A stretch of 64,000 nucleotides of DNA from Psychrobacillus sp. INOP01 (GTDB lineage Bacteria > Bacillota > Bacilli > Bacillales_A > Planococcaceae), in the NCBI RefSeq assembly GCF_018140925.1, contig NZ_CP073315.1:558001-622000 (forward strand). The letters are read 5' to 3'. The notes below the pieces were generated by a model. The model saw only the letters and a list, made by a program, of their open reading frames with translations, was not told the DNA's origin and ran no database searches. Shown one piece after another: positions 8,808 through 19,351 of this stretch. Made by a program: the position numbers and the translations under genes. Position 1 is the stretch's first letter. Each line of letters opens with the position of its first letter.

Positions 8808-10175
8808 TTAGTTATATAACAAATTTTCTTTTAAATTCTGTGATTCGATTAATGTTTGTTTTAAGTTAATTTTAGCTTTTTCTGCTTGCACTGCTATTTC
8901 CTTTTGAACATCTTCTTCTATACCGAAGATTTGCTGGAATAGTTGTAACTGAGCTGCAGGATCTTTTGCTGCCGATAATTCTTTTACTTGTAAAATTGGT
9001 TCTTTTAAAAGCTTATTGACAATCGATTTTGTATGCTTGCTTAAAATTTTTCGTTCACGATCCGTTAAATTTGGCATTTTGTTTTCAATAGATGCCATCG
9101 TTTCTGCTTGAATCGTATTTGCTTTTTGACGAAGTGCTGAAATAATTGGTACAACACCAAGCGTCGTTACCCAATCATTAAATTGATCAATTTCTATTTT
9201 GATCATCTGATTGATTTGCTGAGCTGCACGTTCTCTTTCAGCTAAGTTTGCTTCCACTATTCCTTGTAAATCATCAATATCGTATAAGAACATATTCGGA
9301 AGATCACCAATACGCGGATCTAAATCACGCGGTACAGCTATATCTACCATAAATAATGGGTTCCCCTTACGAAGACGCTCTACAAACTGCATTAGTTCAT
9401 AATCTATCACAAATTCAGTTGAACCTGTTGAACTAATGAGAATATCTGCCTCCAATAATGCACATTGAAGCTCGTCCATAGGTTTAGCATCGCCGTCGAA
9501 TTTAGAAGCAAGCTCTTTCGCTTTTTCAAAAGTACGGTTAATCACCGTAACCTTTTCAGCTCCACTGCCATATAGGTTCTGAATAGCAAGTTCACCCATT
9601 TTACCAGCACCTAAAATAACCACATGCTTATGCTTTAATGAGCCAAATATTTTTTTCCCTAGTTCCACTGCTGCATAAGAAACGGACACAGCATTCTCTC
9701 CAATTGCAGTCTCTGCATGCGCTCGTTTTGCAAATGTTACTGCCTGTTTGAATAATTGATTGAATACAGTACCCGTTGTACCGTTTTCTTGTCCATTTAG
9801 AAAACTTTTCTTCACTTGCCCTAATATTTGTGTTTCGCCAAGTACCATCGAATCGATGCCCGCTGTAACACGGAACAAATGATTATTAGCTTGGTCATCC
9901 TCGTGAACAAATAAATAGGTAGATAAATTTTCTAATGGAATATCAAACCAATTTGCTAAAAATTGCTTCACATAGTATTTACCTGTATGTAGTTGGTCTA
10001 CAGTAGCATAAATCTCCGTACGATTACATGTAGATACGATGACATTTTCTAATATACTTTTTTGGTCTTGTAATGCTTGCATCGCATTCGGAAGCTCTGC
10101 TTCAACAAACGACAGCTTTTCACGAATTTCGACAGGTGCAGTACGGTAATTGACACCAACCACGATTGTATGCAT
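8808..10175 (-). CDS. hemA: Glutamyl-tRNA reductase
   Basis: 455 residues, family length. Catalytic cysteine C50 in [11 protein letters not shown], substrate-binding [22 protein letters not shown]-binding [13 protein letters not shown] and the C-terminal dimerisation domain. It reduces glutamyl-tRNA to glutamate-1-semialdehyde and commits carbon to haem. AAGGGGAGA precedes the ATG. First gene of hemAXCDBL. A PerR-type box and an extended -10 promoter lie upstream, in line with peroxide control of hemA in B. subtilis. Confidence 0.97.
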   Translation of the reverse strand: MHTIVVGVNYRTAPVEIREKLSFVEAELPNAMQALQDQKSILENVIVSTCNRTEIYATVDQLHTGKYYVKQFLANWFDIPLENLSTYLFVHEDDQANNHLFRVTAGIDSMVLGETQILGQVKKSFLNGQENGTTGTVFNQLFKQAVTFAKRAHAETAIGENAVSVSYAAVELGKKIFGSLKHKHVVILGAGKMGELAIQNLYGSGAEKVTVINRTFEKAKELASKFDGDAKPMDELQCALLEADILISSTGSTEFVIDYELMQFVERLRKGNPLFMVDIAVPRDLDPRIGDLPNMFLYDIDDLQGIVEANLAERERAAQQINQMIKIEIDQFNDWVTTLGVVPIISALRQKANTIQAETMASIENKMPNLTDRERKILSKHTKSIVNKLLKEPILQVKELSAAKDPAAQLQLFQQIFGIEEDVQKEIAVQAEKAKINLKQTLIESQNLKENLLYN

Positions 10176-10213
10176 GGAATATGTCTCCCCTTCACGTTCA
10201 TTTCATAAGTCCA

Positions 10214-10222
10214 ATTATATCA
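10214..10222 (-). promoter_or_regulatory. Extended -10 promoter of hemA
   Basis: Minus strand TGATATAAT (10214-10222), a TGN-extended -10 with a poor -35 region. It is about 40 bp upstream of the hemA ATG. Confidence 0.55.
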
Positions 10223-10273
10223 TAGCTTTGCGTTAGTTCCCCGCATATTTGTGAACAACATATGAAATCTTAT

Positions 10274-10288
10274 TTAGAATTATTATAA
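10274..10288 (-). promoter_or_regulatory. PerR-type 7-1-7 operator upstream of hemA
   Basis: TTAGAATTATTATAA differs from the PerR consensus TTATAATNATTATAA at one position only. It overlaps a second possible -10 (TATAAT on the minus strand). B. subtilis hemA is a PerR target. Because the region is very AT-rich, chance similarity cannot be excluded. Confidence 0.55.
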
Positions 10289-10512
10289 ATTAATAATAAC
10301 AAACAATGCTACCCAATTCAATCATTCTGATCCAATTGATAAAAGTAGAACAATTCAAAAAATAAAGTCGAATTTAAGGATATTATTCCCTAATTAATTA
10401 GTTTTAAGCTTATAGTCTCTGCTCTTATTAAAAATACCGTCGATTTCAGTTTCTGGCGGATGCTTTTAACATCGTTCAATAAAAAAAGCGCAAGCGCCAA
10501 TTAATATCGAAT

Positions 10513-10614
10513 CCAGTTTCAATTATTTTAGGAGAGCTTTCAACAGACTTGTTTTTATATTATTACCGACTGACTTTTTAGAGACGCGATCGAAGATACA
10601 CTTTCGCTCTCTCC
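10513..10614. repeat. Degenerate copy of repeat family R1
   Basis: Part of the 900-bp gene-free gap between hemA and engB. Blocks such as CAACAGACTTG, TTTTTATAT, ATTACCGA and GACTTTTTAGAGA align in order with the R1 copy at 47286. The centre is a different, weaker inverted repeat (AGAGACGCGA ... TTTCGCTCTCT). The right arm is not recognisable. The rest of 10300-10800 is AT-rich with no supported gene. Confidence 0.5.
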
Positions 10615-10863
10615 ATACTCTTTATTAGGAAGATACTTACTATTTCTTTGTTGTCCATTAATATTAATGTAAGTCTATTTTTTATATCACAAACTAATTG
10701 GGAATTATCTAATCATATTATTACAGCGATAAGCTATGCTAAATCATATTATTAATACTACACATTTTTTGATTAAAGTGTAAGGCAGTGAATCCAGTGG
10801 GGAAGCGTTAGGTGAAGATCCCTCGTTTAAGGTTGGAAGGCTAAGTGCCCCAAATCGTGTGGC

Positions 10864-10902
10864 AACGCCAACGGAAAGCGTCCGCTTGAAACGGAAATCA
10901 GT
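10864..10902. repeat. Partial copy of repeat family R3 (arm only)
   Basis: Contains GGAAAGCGTCCGC followed by TTGAAACGGAAATCAG, the same arm found at 18742, 19220, 47885 and 61014. Flanking sequence from 10780 is moderately GC-rich and probably a decayed part of the element. Confidence 0.6.
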
Positions 10903-10965
10903 AGTATTAATAGATAGACCTTATTCTTCGAATTACCAAAGCACAAAATTTGAACCTTCTTCTTT

Positions 10966-11008
10966 AAAAAAAACGAGTTCTTGGTCGACTTATCGCTCAA
11001 GAACTCGC
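10966..11008 (-). terminator. Terminator of the lonA-engB unit
   Basis: Minus strand CGAGTTCTTGAGCG ... CCAAGAACTCG followed by eight T residues. Strong stem about 95 bp beyond the engB stop. Confidence 0.9.
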
Positions 11009-11103
11009 TCGGAAATACTTTATACAATTAGTCACTACTAATCAACTGTAGAAATTCAAATATATTTAGAGATTCCCAACTATTAGCCCTAATCTAAGCA
11101 GAA

Positions 11104-11685
11104 TTAAATTCTACTTTCAATTTCAGCCCATGCTGCATCGAAGCCTAAACCTGTATCTGATGAAAAAACGATTAATGGATCTTCTTTATCCATTTGAAGT
11201 TCTTCCTTTACTATCTTTTTATGCTTATCCCATTTCCCTTTAGGAATTTTGTCTGCTTTTGTTGCAATAACAATACATGGGATATTATAATGCTTTAAAA
11301 AATCATACATCATGCAATCATCACCTGTTGGTGGATGTCTTAGATCCACTATTAATACAACTGCTTTCAGAATGTTGCGAGAGGTAAAATAAGTTTCAAT
11401 CATTTTACCCCATGCAGCACGTTCTGATTTAGATACTTTTGCGTAACCGTAACCGGGTACATCAACAAATATCAAAGCTTCCTCTAATTGATAAAAGTTC
11501 AACGTTTGCGTCTTACCTGGTTTAGAAGAAATCCTAGCCATGCTTTTACGACCAATCATTTTATTGATAAAGGATGATTTCCCTACATTTGAACGTCCAG
11601 CTAAAGCTATTTCAGGTAAATCACCCTCTGGATATTGAGCTGGTCTTACGGCACTGATTAGTAATTCTACATTATGGATTTTCAT
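11104..11685 (-). CDS. engB: Ribosome-biogenesis GTPase EngB/YsxC
   Basis: 193 residues. G1 loop GRSNVGKSS (residues 30-38), switch region [14 protein letters not shown]3 DVPGYG, G4 TKAD, and SSDTGLG as G5. The family is an essential TRAFAC GTPase for assembly of the 50S subunit. It starts 2 bp after the lonA stop, the arrangement found in B. subtilis (lonA-ysxC), so the two are cotranscribed. Confidence 0.97.
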   Translation of the reverse strand: MKIHNVELLISAVRPAQYPEGDLPEIALAGRSNVGKSSFINKMIGRKSMARISSKPGKTQTLNFYQLEEALIFVDVPGYGYAKVSKSERAAWGKMIETYFTSRNILKAVVLIVDLRHPPTGDDCMMYDFLKHYNIPCIVIATKADKIPKGKWDKHKKIVKEELQMDKEDPLIVFSSDTGLGFDAAWAEIESRI

Positions 11686-11687
11686 TA

Positions 11688-14006
11688 TTATGCCTCCTCT
11701 AGAGCCAGTTGAAGCACCTCTTCAGCATCGGAAACAAAATGGAATGTTAATACTTCGCGAACACTTTCTGGTATATCTTCAATATCGCGCTCGTTGTCTG
11801 ACGGACAAATAATTGTCGTCAAACCTGCACGATGTGCACTTAGTGTTTTTTCTTTTAAACCGCCAATAGGTAATACTCGACCTCTTAATGTAACTTCTCC
11901 TGTCATACCGACTTCACGTTTTATAGGACGCTTAGACAGCGCAGAGACTAGCGCAGTAACTATTGTAACCCCTGCAGAAGGACCATCTTTCGGAACAGCA
12001 CCCTCTGGAACGTGAATATGGATATCCTTGTTTTCATAAAATTTCGAATCAATTCCAAAATCCTCTGCTTTTGAGCGTACATACGACAATGCCGTTTGTG
12101 CAGATTCCTTCATTACATCACCGAGCTTACCAGTCAATTGGAGCTTGCCGGTTCCTGCAGACAACGAAACTTCAATTTGTAGCGTATCTCCACCTACTGA
12201 TGTATAAGCAAGACCAGTAGCCACTCCTATTTGATTTTCTGTTTCAGCTTGTCCGTACCTAAATTTTCGTTTACCAATAATATTTTCAAGACTTTTTGTT
12301 GTGATTGAAACTCGTTTTTTATCACCTGATACAATTTGTAGGGCAGCTTTACGACAAATATTTGCCAGTACCCGCTCCAAACTACGAACTCCAGCTTCCC
12401 TAGTATAATGTCGTATTACATCCAGTAAAGCATCGTCTTTCAGCTGTAGCTGACTTTTCGTTAGTCCATGCTCTTTCAGTTGTTTTGGTAATAAATGATT
12501 TTTGGCAATAGAGAGCTTTTCTAACTCTGTGTAGCCAGCAATCGATATAATTTCCATACGGTCCCGTAATGGTCCAGGAATAGTACTTAAATCATTTGCA
12601 GTAGCGATGAAAAGGACATTGGATAGGTCATATGTCTCTTCGATATAATGATCACTAAATGAATTATTTTGCTCAGGATCTAAAACTTCTAGCATTGCAG
12701 CGGAGGGGTCTCCTCTAAAGTCATTCGACATTTTATCGATCTCATCTAGTAAAAACAATGGGTTAACTGTTCCAGCTTTTTTCATCCCTTGAATGATACG
12801 ACCTGGCATTGAGCCTACATAGGTTCTTCGATGACCTCGAATCTCAGATTCATCCCGGACACCTCCAAGGGAAATACGAACAAAATTACGCCCTAAAGAC
12901 TCAGCAATCGATTTAGCTAAGGAGGTTTTACCAACTCCAGGAGGGCCTGCTAAACAAAGAATCGGTCCTCTTAAGGATTTAGTCAATTGTCTTACAGCCA
13001 AATACTCTAACACACGCTCTTTAACAGACTCTAATCCTTCATGATCTCTATCCAATATTCGTTCGGAACGTTTTATATCTAGCTGGTCTTCTGTCGCTTT
13101 AGTCCATGGGATAGAGACGATCCAGTCGATGTAATTTCGTATTACGCCGCTTTCTGGAGCCTGTGTAGGAAGTTTTTCATAGCGATCTAATTCCTTTAGC
13201 ACATTCTTTTTCGTTTCTTCAGGTAAGCCTGCTTCCTCAATTCGTTTTTTTAATTCGGCTACTTCTCCTGTTTTACCTTCTTTATCCCCAAGCTCTGTTT
13301 GAATCGCTTTCATCTGCTCACGAAGATAGAACTCTTTTTGTGTTCTTTCCATCGCATTCTTGACCCTTGTATTTATTTTCTTTTCTAGGTCAAATATTTC
13401 TTGTTCATTGTATAAACGAGCGATTAACCATTCTAAACGTTCTTTGACATCCATAATTTCTAATACTTCCTGTTTACCGGAAATTTTTAAAGGTAAATGG
13501 GAAGCAACCATATCTGCCAAACGACCAGGTTCTTCAATATCAGTAACTGAATTGTACGTTTCTTCGGAGACACTCTTAGATGATTTTGAATACTTTCCAA
13601 AATTATGTACAAGCGTACGCATGAGTGCCTCGTCTTCTTGATCCACTTTTTCTGGTTCAATAAATGCAGTTACAGAAACCTCGTCAAATGTATCAAGATT
13701 TTTAAAATCATCCCAAATTGCACGTTGTAATCCTTCTACTAAAACCCTCATCGTACCATTTGGCAACTTCACCATTTGTTTTACTTTTGCAATTATGCCG
13801 ACATCATAAAGATCTGACATATTGGGTTTCTCCAACGTCATATCTTTTTGAACAGAAAGAAATAACTTTTCCTCCCGAATCATTGCCTCATTGAGTGCAG
13901 CGATAGAACGTTCTCGCCCTACATCTACATGTAAAATCATTGTAGGATAAACCAATAAACCTCTCAGAGGTAGTACTGGATAAAATACTGTTTTTTCATT
14001 AGCCAT
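11688..14006 (-). CDS. lonA: ATP-dependent protease La (Lon)
   Basis: 772 residues from the ATG at 14006, with GGAGGTGA 8 nt upstream; an open frame extends to 14144 but family proteins begin at this [19 protein letters not shown] substrate domain, then Walker [14 protein letters not shown], Walker [11 protein letters not shown], and the C-terminal protease with the catalytic serine in KDGPSAGVT and the lysine further on. It degrades misfolded and regulatory proteins. The transcription unit is lonA-engB; a clpX terminator lies upstream. lonB is absent here. Confidence 0.97.
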   Translation of the reverse strand: MANEKTVFYPVLPLRGLLVYPTMILHVDVGRERSIAALNEAMIREEKLFLSVQKDMTLEKPNMSDLYDVGIIAKVKQMVKLPNGTMRVLVEGLQRAIWDDFKNLDTFDEVSVTAFIEPEKVDQEDEALMRTLVHNFGKYSKSSKSVSEETYNSVTDIEEPGRLADMVASHLPLKISGKQEVLEIMDVKERLEWLIARLYNEQEIFDLEKKINTRVKNAMERTQKEFYLREQMKAIQTELGDKEGKTGEVAELKKRIEEAGLPEETKKNVLKELDRYEKLPTQAPESGVIRNYIDWIVSIPWTKATEDQLDIKRSERILDRDHEGLESVKERVLEYLAVRQLTKSLRGPILCLAGPPGVGKTSLAKSIAESLGRNFVRISLGGVRDESEIRGHRRTYVGSMPGRIIQGMKKAGTVNPLFLLDEIDKMSNDFRGDPSAAMLEVLDPEQNNSFSDHYIEETYDLSNVLFIATANDLSTIPGPLRDRMEIISIAGYTELEKLSIAKNHLLPKQLKEHGLTKSQLQLKDDALLDVIRHYTREAGVRSLERVLANICRKAALQIVSGDKKRVSITTKSLENIIGKRKFRYGQAETENQIGVATGLAYTSVGGDTLQIEVSLSAGTGKLQLTGKLGDVMKESAQTALSYVRSKAEDFGIDSKFYENKDIHIHVPEGAVPKDGPSAGVTIVTALVSALSKRPIKREVGMTGEVTLRGRVLPIGGLKEKTLSAHRAGLTTIICPSDNERDIEDIPESVREVLTFHFVSDAEEVLQLALEEA

Positions 14007-14084
14007 TTGGGTAGTCACCTCCAGCTTATTCTGTCCGAATAATTCATTAATAATGCCTCTATATAAAAAAGTTCCTGTTAAGTT

Positions 14085-14140
14085 AAAAAAGCTGACATCC
14101 TTGCATGCGCTAAGCACGCGCAGATTGGAAGCCAGCTTTA
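14085..14140 (-). terminator. Terminator of clpX
   Basis: Minus strand AAAGCTGGC ... GTCAGCTTTTTT with an inner stem GCGCGTGC / GCGCATGC. It follows the clpX stop by 12 bp and lies just before lonA. Confidence 0.85.
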
Positions 14141-14151
14141 TCAATGGCTAA

Positions 14152-15420
14152 TTAAGCCGATGTTTTTTCATTATCTTTTTCTAATTCTGTGCCATCCTCT
14201 AATAATAGTTTAGGTTTGGCTTTATCTGTAATAGATTCTTTTGTTATTACACATTCTACAATATCATCTCTTGAAGGTAATTCAAACATTACATCAAGCA
14301 TGATATTTTCGATAATAGAACGAAGTCCACGAGCACCAGTTTTTCGTTCTATCGCTTCTTTAGCAATAGCTTCTAGTGCACCATCTTCAAATGTTAGCTT
14401 CACATTATCCAATTCAATCATTTTTTGATATTGCTTAGCAAGAGCATTTTTCGGCTCTGTCAGTATTTGAACTAAAGCATCCACGTCCAATTGCTCTAGA
14501 CTAGCTAGTACTGGTAAACGTCCGATGAATTCTGGGATTAAACCAAATTTCAATAAATCCTCTGGTATTAGTTGAGAAAGTACTGAACCTTCCGCAACCT
14601 CCACCTTGTTAGGATCTGCTCCGAAACCAATTACTTTTTCACCTAAACGACGCTTAATGATTTGTTCGATACCATCAAAAGCTCCACCAACGACGAATAA
14701 AATATTCGTTGTATCGATTTGTAAAAATTCTTGATGAGGATGCTTACGGCCACCTTGCGGGGGAACGCTTGCAACAGTACCTTCTAATATTTTCAGAAGT
14801 GCTTGTTGTACACCTTCACCAGATACATCACGTGTAATAGATGGATTCTCAGATTTACGAGCAACTTTGTCTATTTCATCAATATATATAATCCCTTTTT
14901 CAGCACGTTCAATATCATAATCTGCTGATTGAATTAGTTTTAAAAGGATGTTCTCAACATCTTCTCCTACATATCCTGCTTCTGTTAACGAAGTTGCATC
15001 TGCAATTGCAAATGGAACGTTAAGTATTCTTGCAAGTGTTTGGGCAAGTAATGTTTTCCCACTACCAGTTGGGCCTATTAATACTATATTAGATTTAGCT
15101 AATTCTACTTCATCGATTACACTATTGGAATTGATGCGTTTGTAATGGTTATAAACAGCTACTGCAAGTGATTTTTTTGCTCGTTCTTGTCCAATTACAT
15201 ATTCATCTAAAATTGCTAAAATTTCTTTTGGTTTTGGAACTTCTTTAAACTCTACTTCTTCTTCAATTCCTAGCTCTTCTTCTACAATTTCAGAACAAAG
15301 ATCGATACATTCGTCACAAATATATACGCCAGGTCCTGCTACTAACTTACGAACTTGTTCTTGTGGCTTACCACAAAAAGAACATTTTAAGTTCCCTTTT
15401 TCATCATTGAATTTGAACAA
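14152..15420 (-). CDS. clpX: ATP-dependent Clp protease unfoldase ClpX
   Basis: 422 residues from a TTG at 15420 ([15 protein letters not shown]), chosen because AGGGG lies 8 nt upstream and B. subtilis ClpX starts at the same residue; an in-frame GTG at 15429 has no free ribosome-binding site. Zinc-binding domain CSFC ... CDEC, Walker A GPTGSGKT, Walker [10 protein letters not shown], and the RKH pore loop in GGRKHPHQE. It unfolds substrates for ClpP. Monocistronic, between terminators of tig and clpX. Confidence 0.97.
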   Translation of the reverse strand: MFKFNDEKGNLKCSFCGKPQEQVRKLVAGPGVYICDECIDLCSEIVEEELGIEEEVEFKEVPKPKEILAILDEYVIGQERAKKSLAVAVYNHYKRINSNSVIDEVELAKSNIVLIGPTGSGKTLLAQTLARILNVPFAIADATSLTEAGYVGEDVENILLKLIQSADYDIERAEKGIIYIDEIDKVARKSENPSITRDVSGEGVQQALLKILEGTVASVPPQGGRKHPHQEFLQIDTTNILFVVGGAFDGIEQIIKRRLGEKVIGFGADPNKVEVAEGSVLSQLIPEDLLKFGLIPEFIGRLPVLASLEQLDVDALVQILTEPKNALAKQYQKMIELDNVKLTFEDGALEAIAKEAIERKTGARGLRSIIENIMLDVMFELPSRDDIVECVITKESITDKAKPKLLLEDGTELEKDNEKTSA

Positions 15421-15528
15421 AATATTCACCCCTATTCAAGCAATTATGTTACAAGATTCTCATCAAGTAATCAAATAATACGTTTAAGTATGTATTTTAA
15501 TATATAAAATGCTATGTATATGATAGAA

Positions 15529-15557
15529 CAAGGCACAGTTTTAAGTGCTGTACCTTG
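15529..15557 (-). terminator. Hairpin after tig
   Basis: Minus strand CAAGGTACAG / CTGTGCCTTG with a 9-nt loop, followed by TTCT. The T tract is weak. Confidence 0.6.
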
Positions 15558-15590
15558 CTCTATCTGTATTAATCACTTATGGATTTGAAA

Positions 15591-16883
15591 TTAAGAAATT
15601 TTAGCGTTATCCACTAAGAATTCAACTGTTTTTGCAAAACGTAGATCGTTTGCAAGAACGTCAGTACCACCAAGTGCACGTTTAATATCTTCAATCTTCA
15701 TGTTGAATTGTGCGCTCATTTTGTCTAGCTCTGCATTTATATCTTCTTCAGAAGCTTCAATATTTTCTTGCTTAGCAATTGCTTCAAGAGTTAAAGAAAC
15801 TTTTACTCGGTTATTAGCATCTTCTGTCATTTGAGTACGTAATGCTTCTTCATCTTGACCTGAGAATTGATAATAAAGATCTAAGTTCATACCTTGTTGC
15901 TCTAAACGTTGACCAAATTCTTGTAACATGCGGTCAGTTTCAGAAGCGATCATTGCTTGAGGAATATCAATTGTTGCATTTTGAGCTGCTGCTTCAACTA
16001 ATGTATCACGAAGCGTTTGAGCAGCTAATTGTTTTTTCTCTTCAGCAGTTACTTCTTTAAGTTTAGCACGTAGAGCATCGATACCTTCTACTTCAGCATC
16101 TACTTCTTTAGCAAAGTCATCATTAAGTTCAGGTAGTTCTTTACCTTTTACTTCTTTAATAGTTACTTTGAAAGTTGCAGCTTTACCAGCTAATTCAGCA
16201 GCATGGTACTCTTCTGGGAATGTTACTTCAACATCTTTCGCATCTCCAGTTTTTGAACCAACTAATTGCTCTTCGAAGCCAGGGATGAATGAATTAGAAC
16301 CGATTTCTAATGGATAATCTGTTCCAGCTCCACCTTCAAATGCAACTTCATCAACGAATCCTTCGAAGTCGATTACAGCAGTATCACCTTCAACGATTGC
16401 ATCTTCTTTTACAACTAATTCAGCTAAACGATTTTGTTGGCTTTGTAGTTGCTCATCGATTTCTTCGTCAGTTACAGTTTCTTCTAATTTTGTTGCTTCA
16501 AGACCTTTATAGTCTCCTAAAGTTACTTCTGGTTTTACAACAACTTTAGCAGTGAAAACTAAAGGTTGCCCTTTTTCCATCGTTACGATATCGATTTCTG
16601 GTTGGTCGACTGGATCAATTCCAGCGTCTTCAACAGCATGCCCATAAGCATGTGGAAGAATGATATCTAATGCATCTTGGAATAATGACTCTACACCATA
16701 CATTTTTTCGAACATTGGACGAGGCATTTTCCCTTTACGGAAACCTGGTACGTTAATTTGTTTAACTACTTTTTTAAACGCTTGATCTAACCCTTTTGCT
16801 ACTTCTTCTGCAGTAACTTCTACTGTTAATAAACCATTATTGCCTTCTTGTTTTTCCCATTTTACAGACAAATCCATTGACAT
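15591..16883 (-). CDS. tig: Trigger factor (ribosome-bound prolyl isomerase chaperone)
   Basis: 430 residues from the ATG at 16883, which follows GGAGG by 8 nt; an earlier in-frame ATG at 16898 covers that site. The N-terminal ribosome-binding loop reads [10 protein letters not shown], the FKBP-type isomerase domain is near residues 160-245 ([12 protein letters not shown] ... FPEEYH), and the rest is the helical chaperone arm. It folds nascent chains at the exit tunnel. Upstream of clpX as in most bacteria, but separated from it by a hairpin. Confidence 0.97.
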   Translation of the reverse strand: MSMDLSVKWEKQEGNNGLLTVEVTAEEVAKGLDQAFKKVVKQINVPGFRKGKMPRPMFEKMYGVESLFQDALDIILPHAYGHAVEDAGIDPVDQPEIDIVTMEKGQPLVFTAKVVVKPEVTLGDYKGLEATKLEETVTDEEIDEQLQSQQNRLAELVVKEDAIVEGDTAVIDFEGFVDEVAFEGGAGTDYPLEIGSNSFIPGFEEQLVGSKTGDAKDVEVTFPEEYHAAELAGKAATFKVTIKEVKGKELPELNDDFAKEVDAEVEGIDALRAKLKEVTAEEKKQLAAQTLRDTLVEAAAQNATIDIPQAMIASETDRMLQEFGQRLEQQGMNLDLYYQFSGQDEEALRTQMTEDANNRVKVSLTLEAIAKQENIEASEEDINAELDKMSAQFNMKIEDIKRALGGTDVLANDLRFAKTVEFLVDNAKIS

Positions 16884-17007
16884 ATATTCTACCTCCAAAT
16901 AATAATTTACAATAATTTAGCAGCCTGTATACACTCTTACAGAACAGTTTTTCACTAATTATATTGACAACTTGTATATTATAGCATAGATGAATAGAGT
17001 TTCAACA

Positions 17008-18006
17008 TTATTCATAACTCAAAAATTCTAGTGATTCTTCCAATGCGATGAGCAACTCAAAGAACTCATCTGACCGCAATTCTCGATTACCAAATAACAC
17101 ATCCACATATTCAATATATCTGTTAGCTACTATTTCATTAGTATATCCTACCCAATCAAATGGAAACAAGGCATAAGCATGTCGATGAACCATTTCCAAC
17201 GTCATTTGAAGCTTAGTCGGATCTTTTTCTAACGAATTCTCTATATATCGTTTTATAGGTTCTACTCGATCAACTGCAGTACTTTCCGGGGGTTTTGTTG
17301 GAATAATAGTTTCTTTAAAACCAAATTTTTCAACGGTAACTTCATTATGTACTCCAGCAGTACCAAGTAGTAAAAGGGCAAGTGACTTAATAGTAGGGAC
17401 TATGTCCGAGCTTTCGATAATAGTGATGATTTCCTTAGTTACCTCTATAATATCTGTTTGAAATGCCTCTTGTAATAATTGTTCTTGCCTGCCATAAGGT
17501 AGTTTTTTAAAATGACTAAGTTTGAACTGTTCACTATCAAAGTTGGTTTGCACGTCTTCCTCTGACGAATATGTAGTATCTGTTAACATCTTGATGCTAA
17601 GTTCTTTTAGTTGTTTAAAATTTTTCTTTTGTTGAAAAGTGTATGTCGAATCTTTCATTAATCCATTTAACACTTCGTTTAATTGTTTGTATTCTTTTAA
17701 ATCAAGTAAAATCGTCAAATATAATTCTATTACCTGCTCAAAGAAAGGAGATTTTTTTTCGTAAAGAGTTTCACATATTTTCTTCGCATCTAATGCTCTT
17801 CCTGTTTCTAGTAGTGAAAGTATATAAACGCTTTGTACCATATCACTTAATTCTTTATATTTGTTAGCCTCATCAAAACAAGACACTGCTTCCACAAAAT
17901 TGTTTTCTTCAGCAAATTTAAGCCCATTTTCAACGTAATTTTCGATCATTCCAGGAAATAAAATGACGTTTTCATCCTTTAGAATTGGATGATTCTTTTT
18001 TTTCAA
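17008..18006 (-). CDS. TPR-repeat protein, YsoA-like
   Basis: 332 residues, acidic and helical. TPR-like repeats occupy about residues 20-140 (NGLKFAEENNFVEAVSCFDEANKYKE, SLLETGRALDAKKICETLYEKK). The C-terminal half (MVHRHAYALFPFDWVGYTNEIVANRYIEYVDVLF) is conserved-looking but unassigned. B. subtilis ysoA, a TPR gene of unknown function, lies next to tig in the same orientation, and this is its likely counterpart. No enzyme motif is seen. Confidence 0.78.
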   Translation of the reverse strand: MKKKNHPILKDENVILFPGMIENYVENGLKFAEENNFVEAVSCFDEANKYKELSDMVQSVYILSLLETGRALDAKKICETLYEKKSPFFEQVIELYLTILLDLKEYKQLNEVLNGLMKDSTYTFQQKKNFKQLKELSIKMLTDTTYSSEEDVQTNFDSEQFKLSHFKKLPYGRQEQLLQEAFQTDIIEVTKEIITIIESSDIVPTIKSLALLLLGTAGVHNEVTVEKFGFKETIIPTKPPESTAVDRVEPIKRYIENSLEKDPTKLQMTLEMVHRHAYALFPFDWVGYTNEIVANRYIEYVDVLFGNRELRSDEFFELLIALEESLEFLSYE

Positions 18007-18110
18007 CGTAATTCGCCACCTTCACTAGCTAATCTATGTACTTAATCATATATACTATATCATTTTTTCCGTGCCCACTGATACAATCTAGTTAGAAATT
18101 TTGGATACAA

Positions 18111-18279
18111 GAACAGAAGCGCAATGGCCTATGTCTGTCCCGACAGTCAAATGGGGATGAGGTAGGTTTGCAAAATGCGTCACATCCTGTTGCAACCATG
18201 CTACCCCAGGAGACAGTTTCCTCAGCCAACACAAACGCACTTGTGCGACGAGCTGTGCGCTGGAGTCTGGACTAAGAAT
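18111..18279. repeat. Repeat family R4, full copy
   Basis: GC-rich island in the 380-bp gap after ysoA-like. Read on the minus strand it begins CCAGACTCCAGCGC and AGCTCGTCGCA and ends CTGTCGGGACAGACATAGGC, CATTGCGCTTCTG. The same arms bound the copy at 28137-28288, but the centres are unrelated. No gene is supported here. Confidence 0.75.
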
Positions 18280-18331
18280 CATTTGTAAAAAGTTATCCAG
18301 ATGCCATAGATTTTATCATGTCCTCAAGCAC

Positions 18332-18370
18332 AAAAAATGCGCCTAATCGGCAATTGATCAGGTGCATCTC
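18332..18370 (-). terminator. Terminator of the 58-codon gene
   Basis: Minus strand GATGCACCTGATC / GATTAGGCGCATTTTTT. It follows the small gene by about 20 bp. Confidence 0.8.
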
Positions 18371-18390
18371 TTTACAACTTGTCTAAATAA

Positions 18391-18567
18391 TCATCTACGA
18401 AAGCCACCGTCTTCTTCTGTACTGATCGTATCTTCTTTGTAGTTTCCATCTTCTTGTCCCTCTTTATCGTTTTCTTTTCTTCTTTCTATTTCTTCGATTT
18501 TACTTGGTTGCTCCTGTGTAGTGTTAGGATCTTCATTGTATCGCTTTTCTTCCTTTTGGTTAGGCAT
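18391..18567 (-). CDS. Small hydrophilic, probably disordered protein
   Basis: 58 residues from the ATG at 18567, with GAGGAGAGG upstream. The longer open frame to 18798 runs through a repeat and a hairpin and is unlikely to be coding. Composition is almost entirely charged and polar (MPNQKEEKRYNEDPNTTQEQ ... EEIERRKENDKEGQEDG), ending TEEDGGFRR. No cysteine, signal peptide or membrane segment. The pattern resembles small stress or spore-associated hydrophilic proteins, but no family is recognised. Confidence 0.7.
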   Translation of the reverse strand: MPNQKEEKRYNEDPNTTQEQPSKIEEIERRKENDKEGQEDGNYKEDTISTEEDGGFRR

Positions 18568-18688
18568 TTTGGTTCCTCTCCTCTTTTCGAAATTTAATAA
18601 TTTGTGATAGTTAATAGATTCCCTATTTTTATAGTTATAAACAAAAGAAATTAACACAAAAAAAGTATTACTTATTAAATGATAAGAA

Positions 18689-18716
18689 AAACCGGGCAAA
18701 AAAAACGCCCGGTCCT
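18689..18716. terminator. ACCGGGC...GCCCGGT hairpin, R1-associated
   Basis: ACCGGGC (18691-18697) and GCCCGGT (18706-18712) around an A-rich loop, followed by CCTTTAAGAACAGAAACAT. The same hairpin and CCTTTT/CCTTTAAG tail stands next to the R1 copy at 32433 and, decayed, at 47250, so it may be the detached end of an R1 element rather than a gene terminator. Confidence 0.6.
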
Positions 18717-18741
18717 TTAAGAACAGAAACATAGATATGCC

Positions 18742-18900
18742 TTGATTTCCGCTCCGGGCGGACGCTTTCCGTGGGCACGGCTTCAATCTACTCGTCACTC
18801 CGTTCCTGCGGGACTTTCAGCTCGTGCACCTGTCGCTCCGTTTTTTGTGCAGAAAACATTGCTGTTCCCACTGGAGTCGCCGCCCTGCGTTCCAATCAAC
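18742..18900. repeat. Repeat family R3, copy with centre type II
   Basis: Left arm GATTTCCG, CGGGCGGACGCTTTCCG; right arm CTGGAGTCGCCGCCCTGCG, TTCCAATCAA. The inside, with TGCACCTGTCGCTCCG and GTGCAGAAAACATTGCTG, differs from all other copies in the window. No gene is supported. Confidence 0.75.
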
Positions 18901-19032
18901 CATTTCCACTTGAATTAAACGGAAAATTGATGTCAATAGTACTTACTATTTCATAGTGTATTTGGAAATAAGTAATGTTGAAATGGACTCTAGTACAAAG
19001 AAATTTTACTGTCTGAATCTATCATTGAATCC

Positions 19033-19312
19033 TTAGTACTATACATTAAATTGATTGTAGTGGAAGGTGACGACTCCGGCAGGATGAGTGAGACAGATGA
19101 AACATCACAAGCGTCGGTGATGGTTCATCGCTCACCCTGCGGAGGCCAACAGAATGTTGGTCACGAAGGCGTTGCGCTCGCGTGGTGGCGTTCTTAGCCA
19201 TCGTTCCTTTGTCTCCACCTGAAACGGAAATCAGTCGAATTATTTATTTTAAAAAATACCAAAAACCCAGTGTTGATGTTACATTTTTATATACTTTCTT
19301 ATCTTTTCAAAA
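19033..19312. repeat. Repeat family R3, composite copy with centres I and III
   Basis: Read left to right: GATTGTAGTGGAAGGTGACG, CTCCGGCAGGATGAGTGAGA, then hairpin halves GATGAAACATCAC / GTGATGGTTCATC (centre I), then GGCCAACAGAATGTTGGTCA and GGCGTTGCGCTCGCGTGG (centre III), closing with CACCTGAAACGGAAATCAG. Homology to the 47778 copy continues past the GC-rich part (AACCCAGTGTT, TTTTATATACTTTCTTA). It fills the gap before the agcS gene. Confidence 0.75.
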
Positions 19313-19351
19313 AGACAAACCGTATTTTCAACGATTTGTCCTTTGTAGTGG

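Noticed and set aside
10827-11041. Short ORFs on both strands before engB
   Set aside because: They lie over an R3 arm and the lonA-engB terminator and lack plausible start signals.
18088-18282. 64-codon ORF after ysoA-like
   Set aside because: It coincides exactly with an R4 repeat; no ribosome-binding site.
18568-18798. 77-codon N-terminal extension of the small hydrophilic protein
   Set aside because: It passes through a hairpin and R3 repeat; the ATG at 18567 has an excellent ribosome-binding site.
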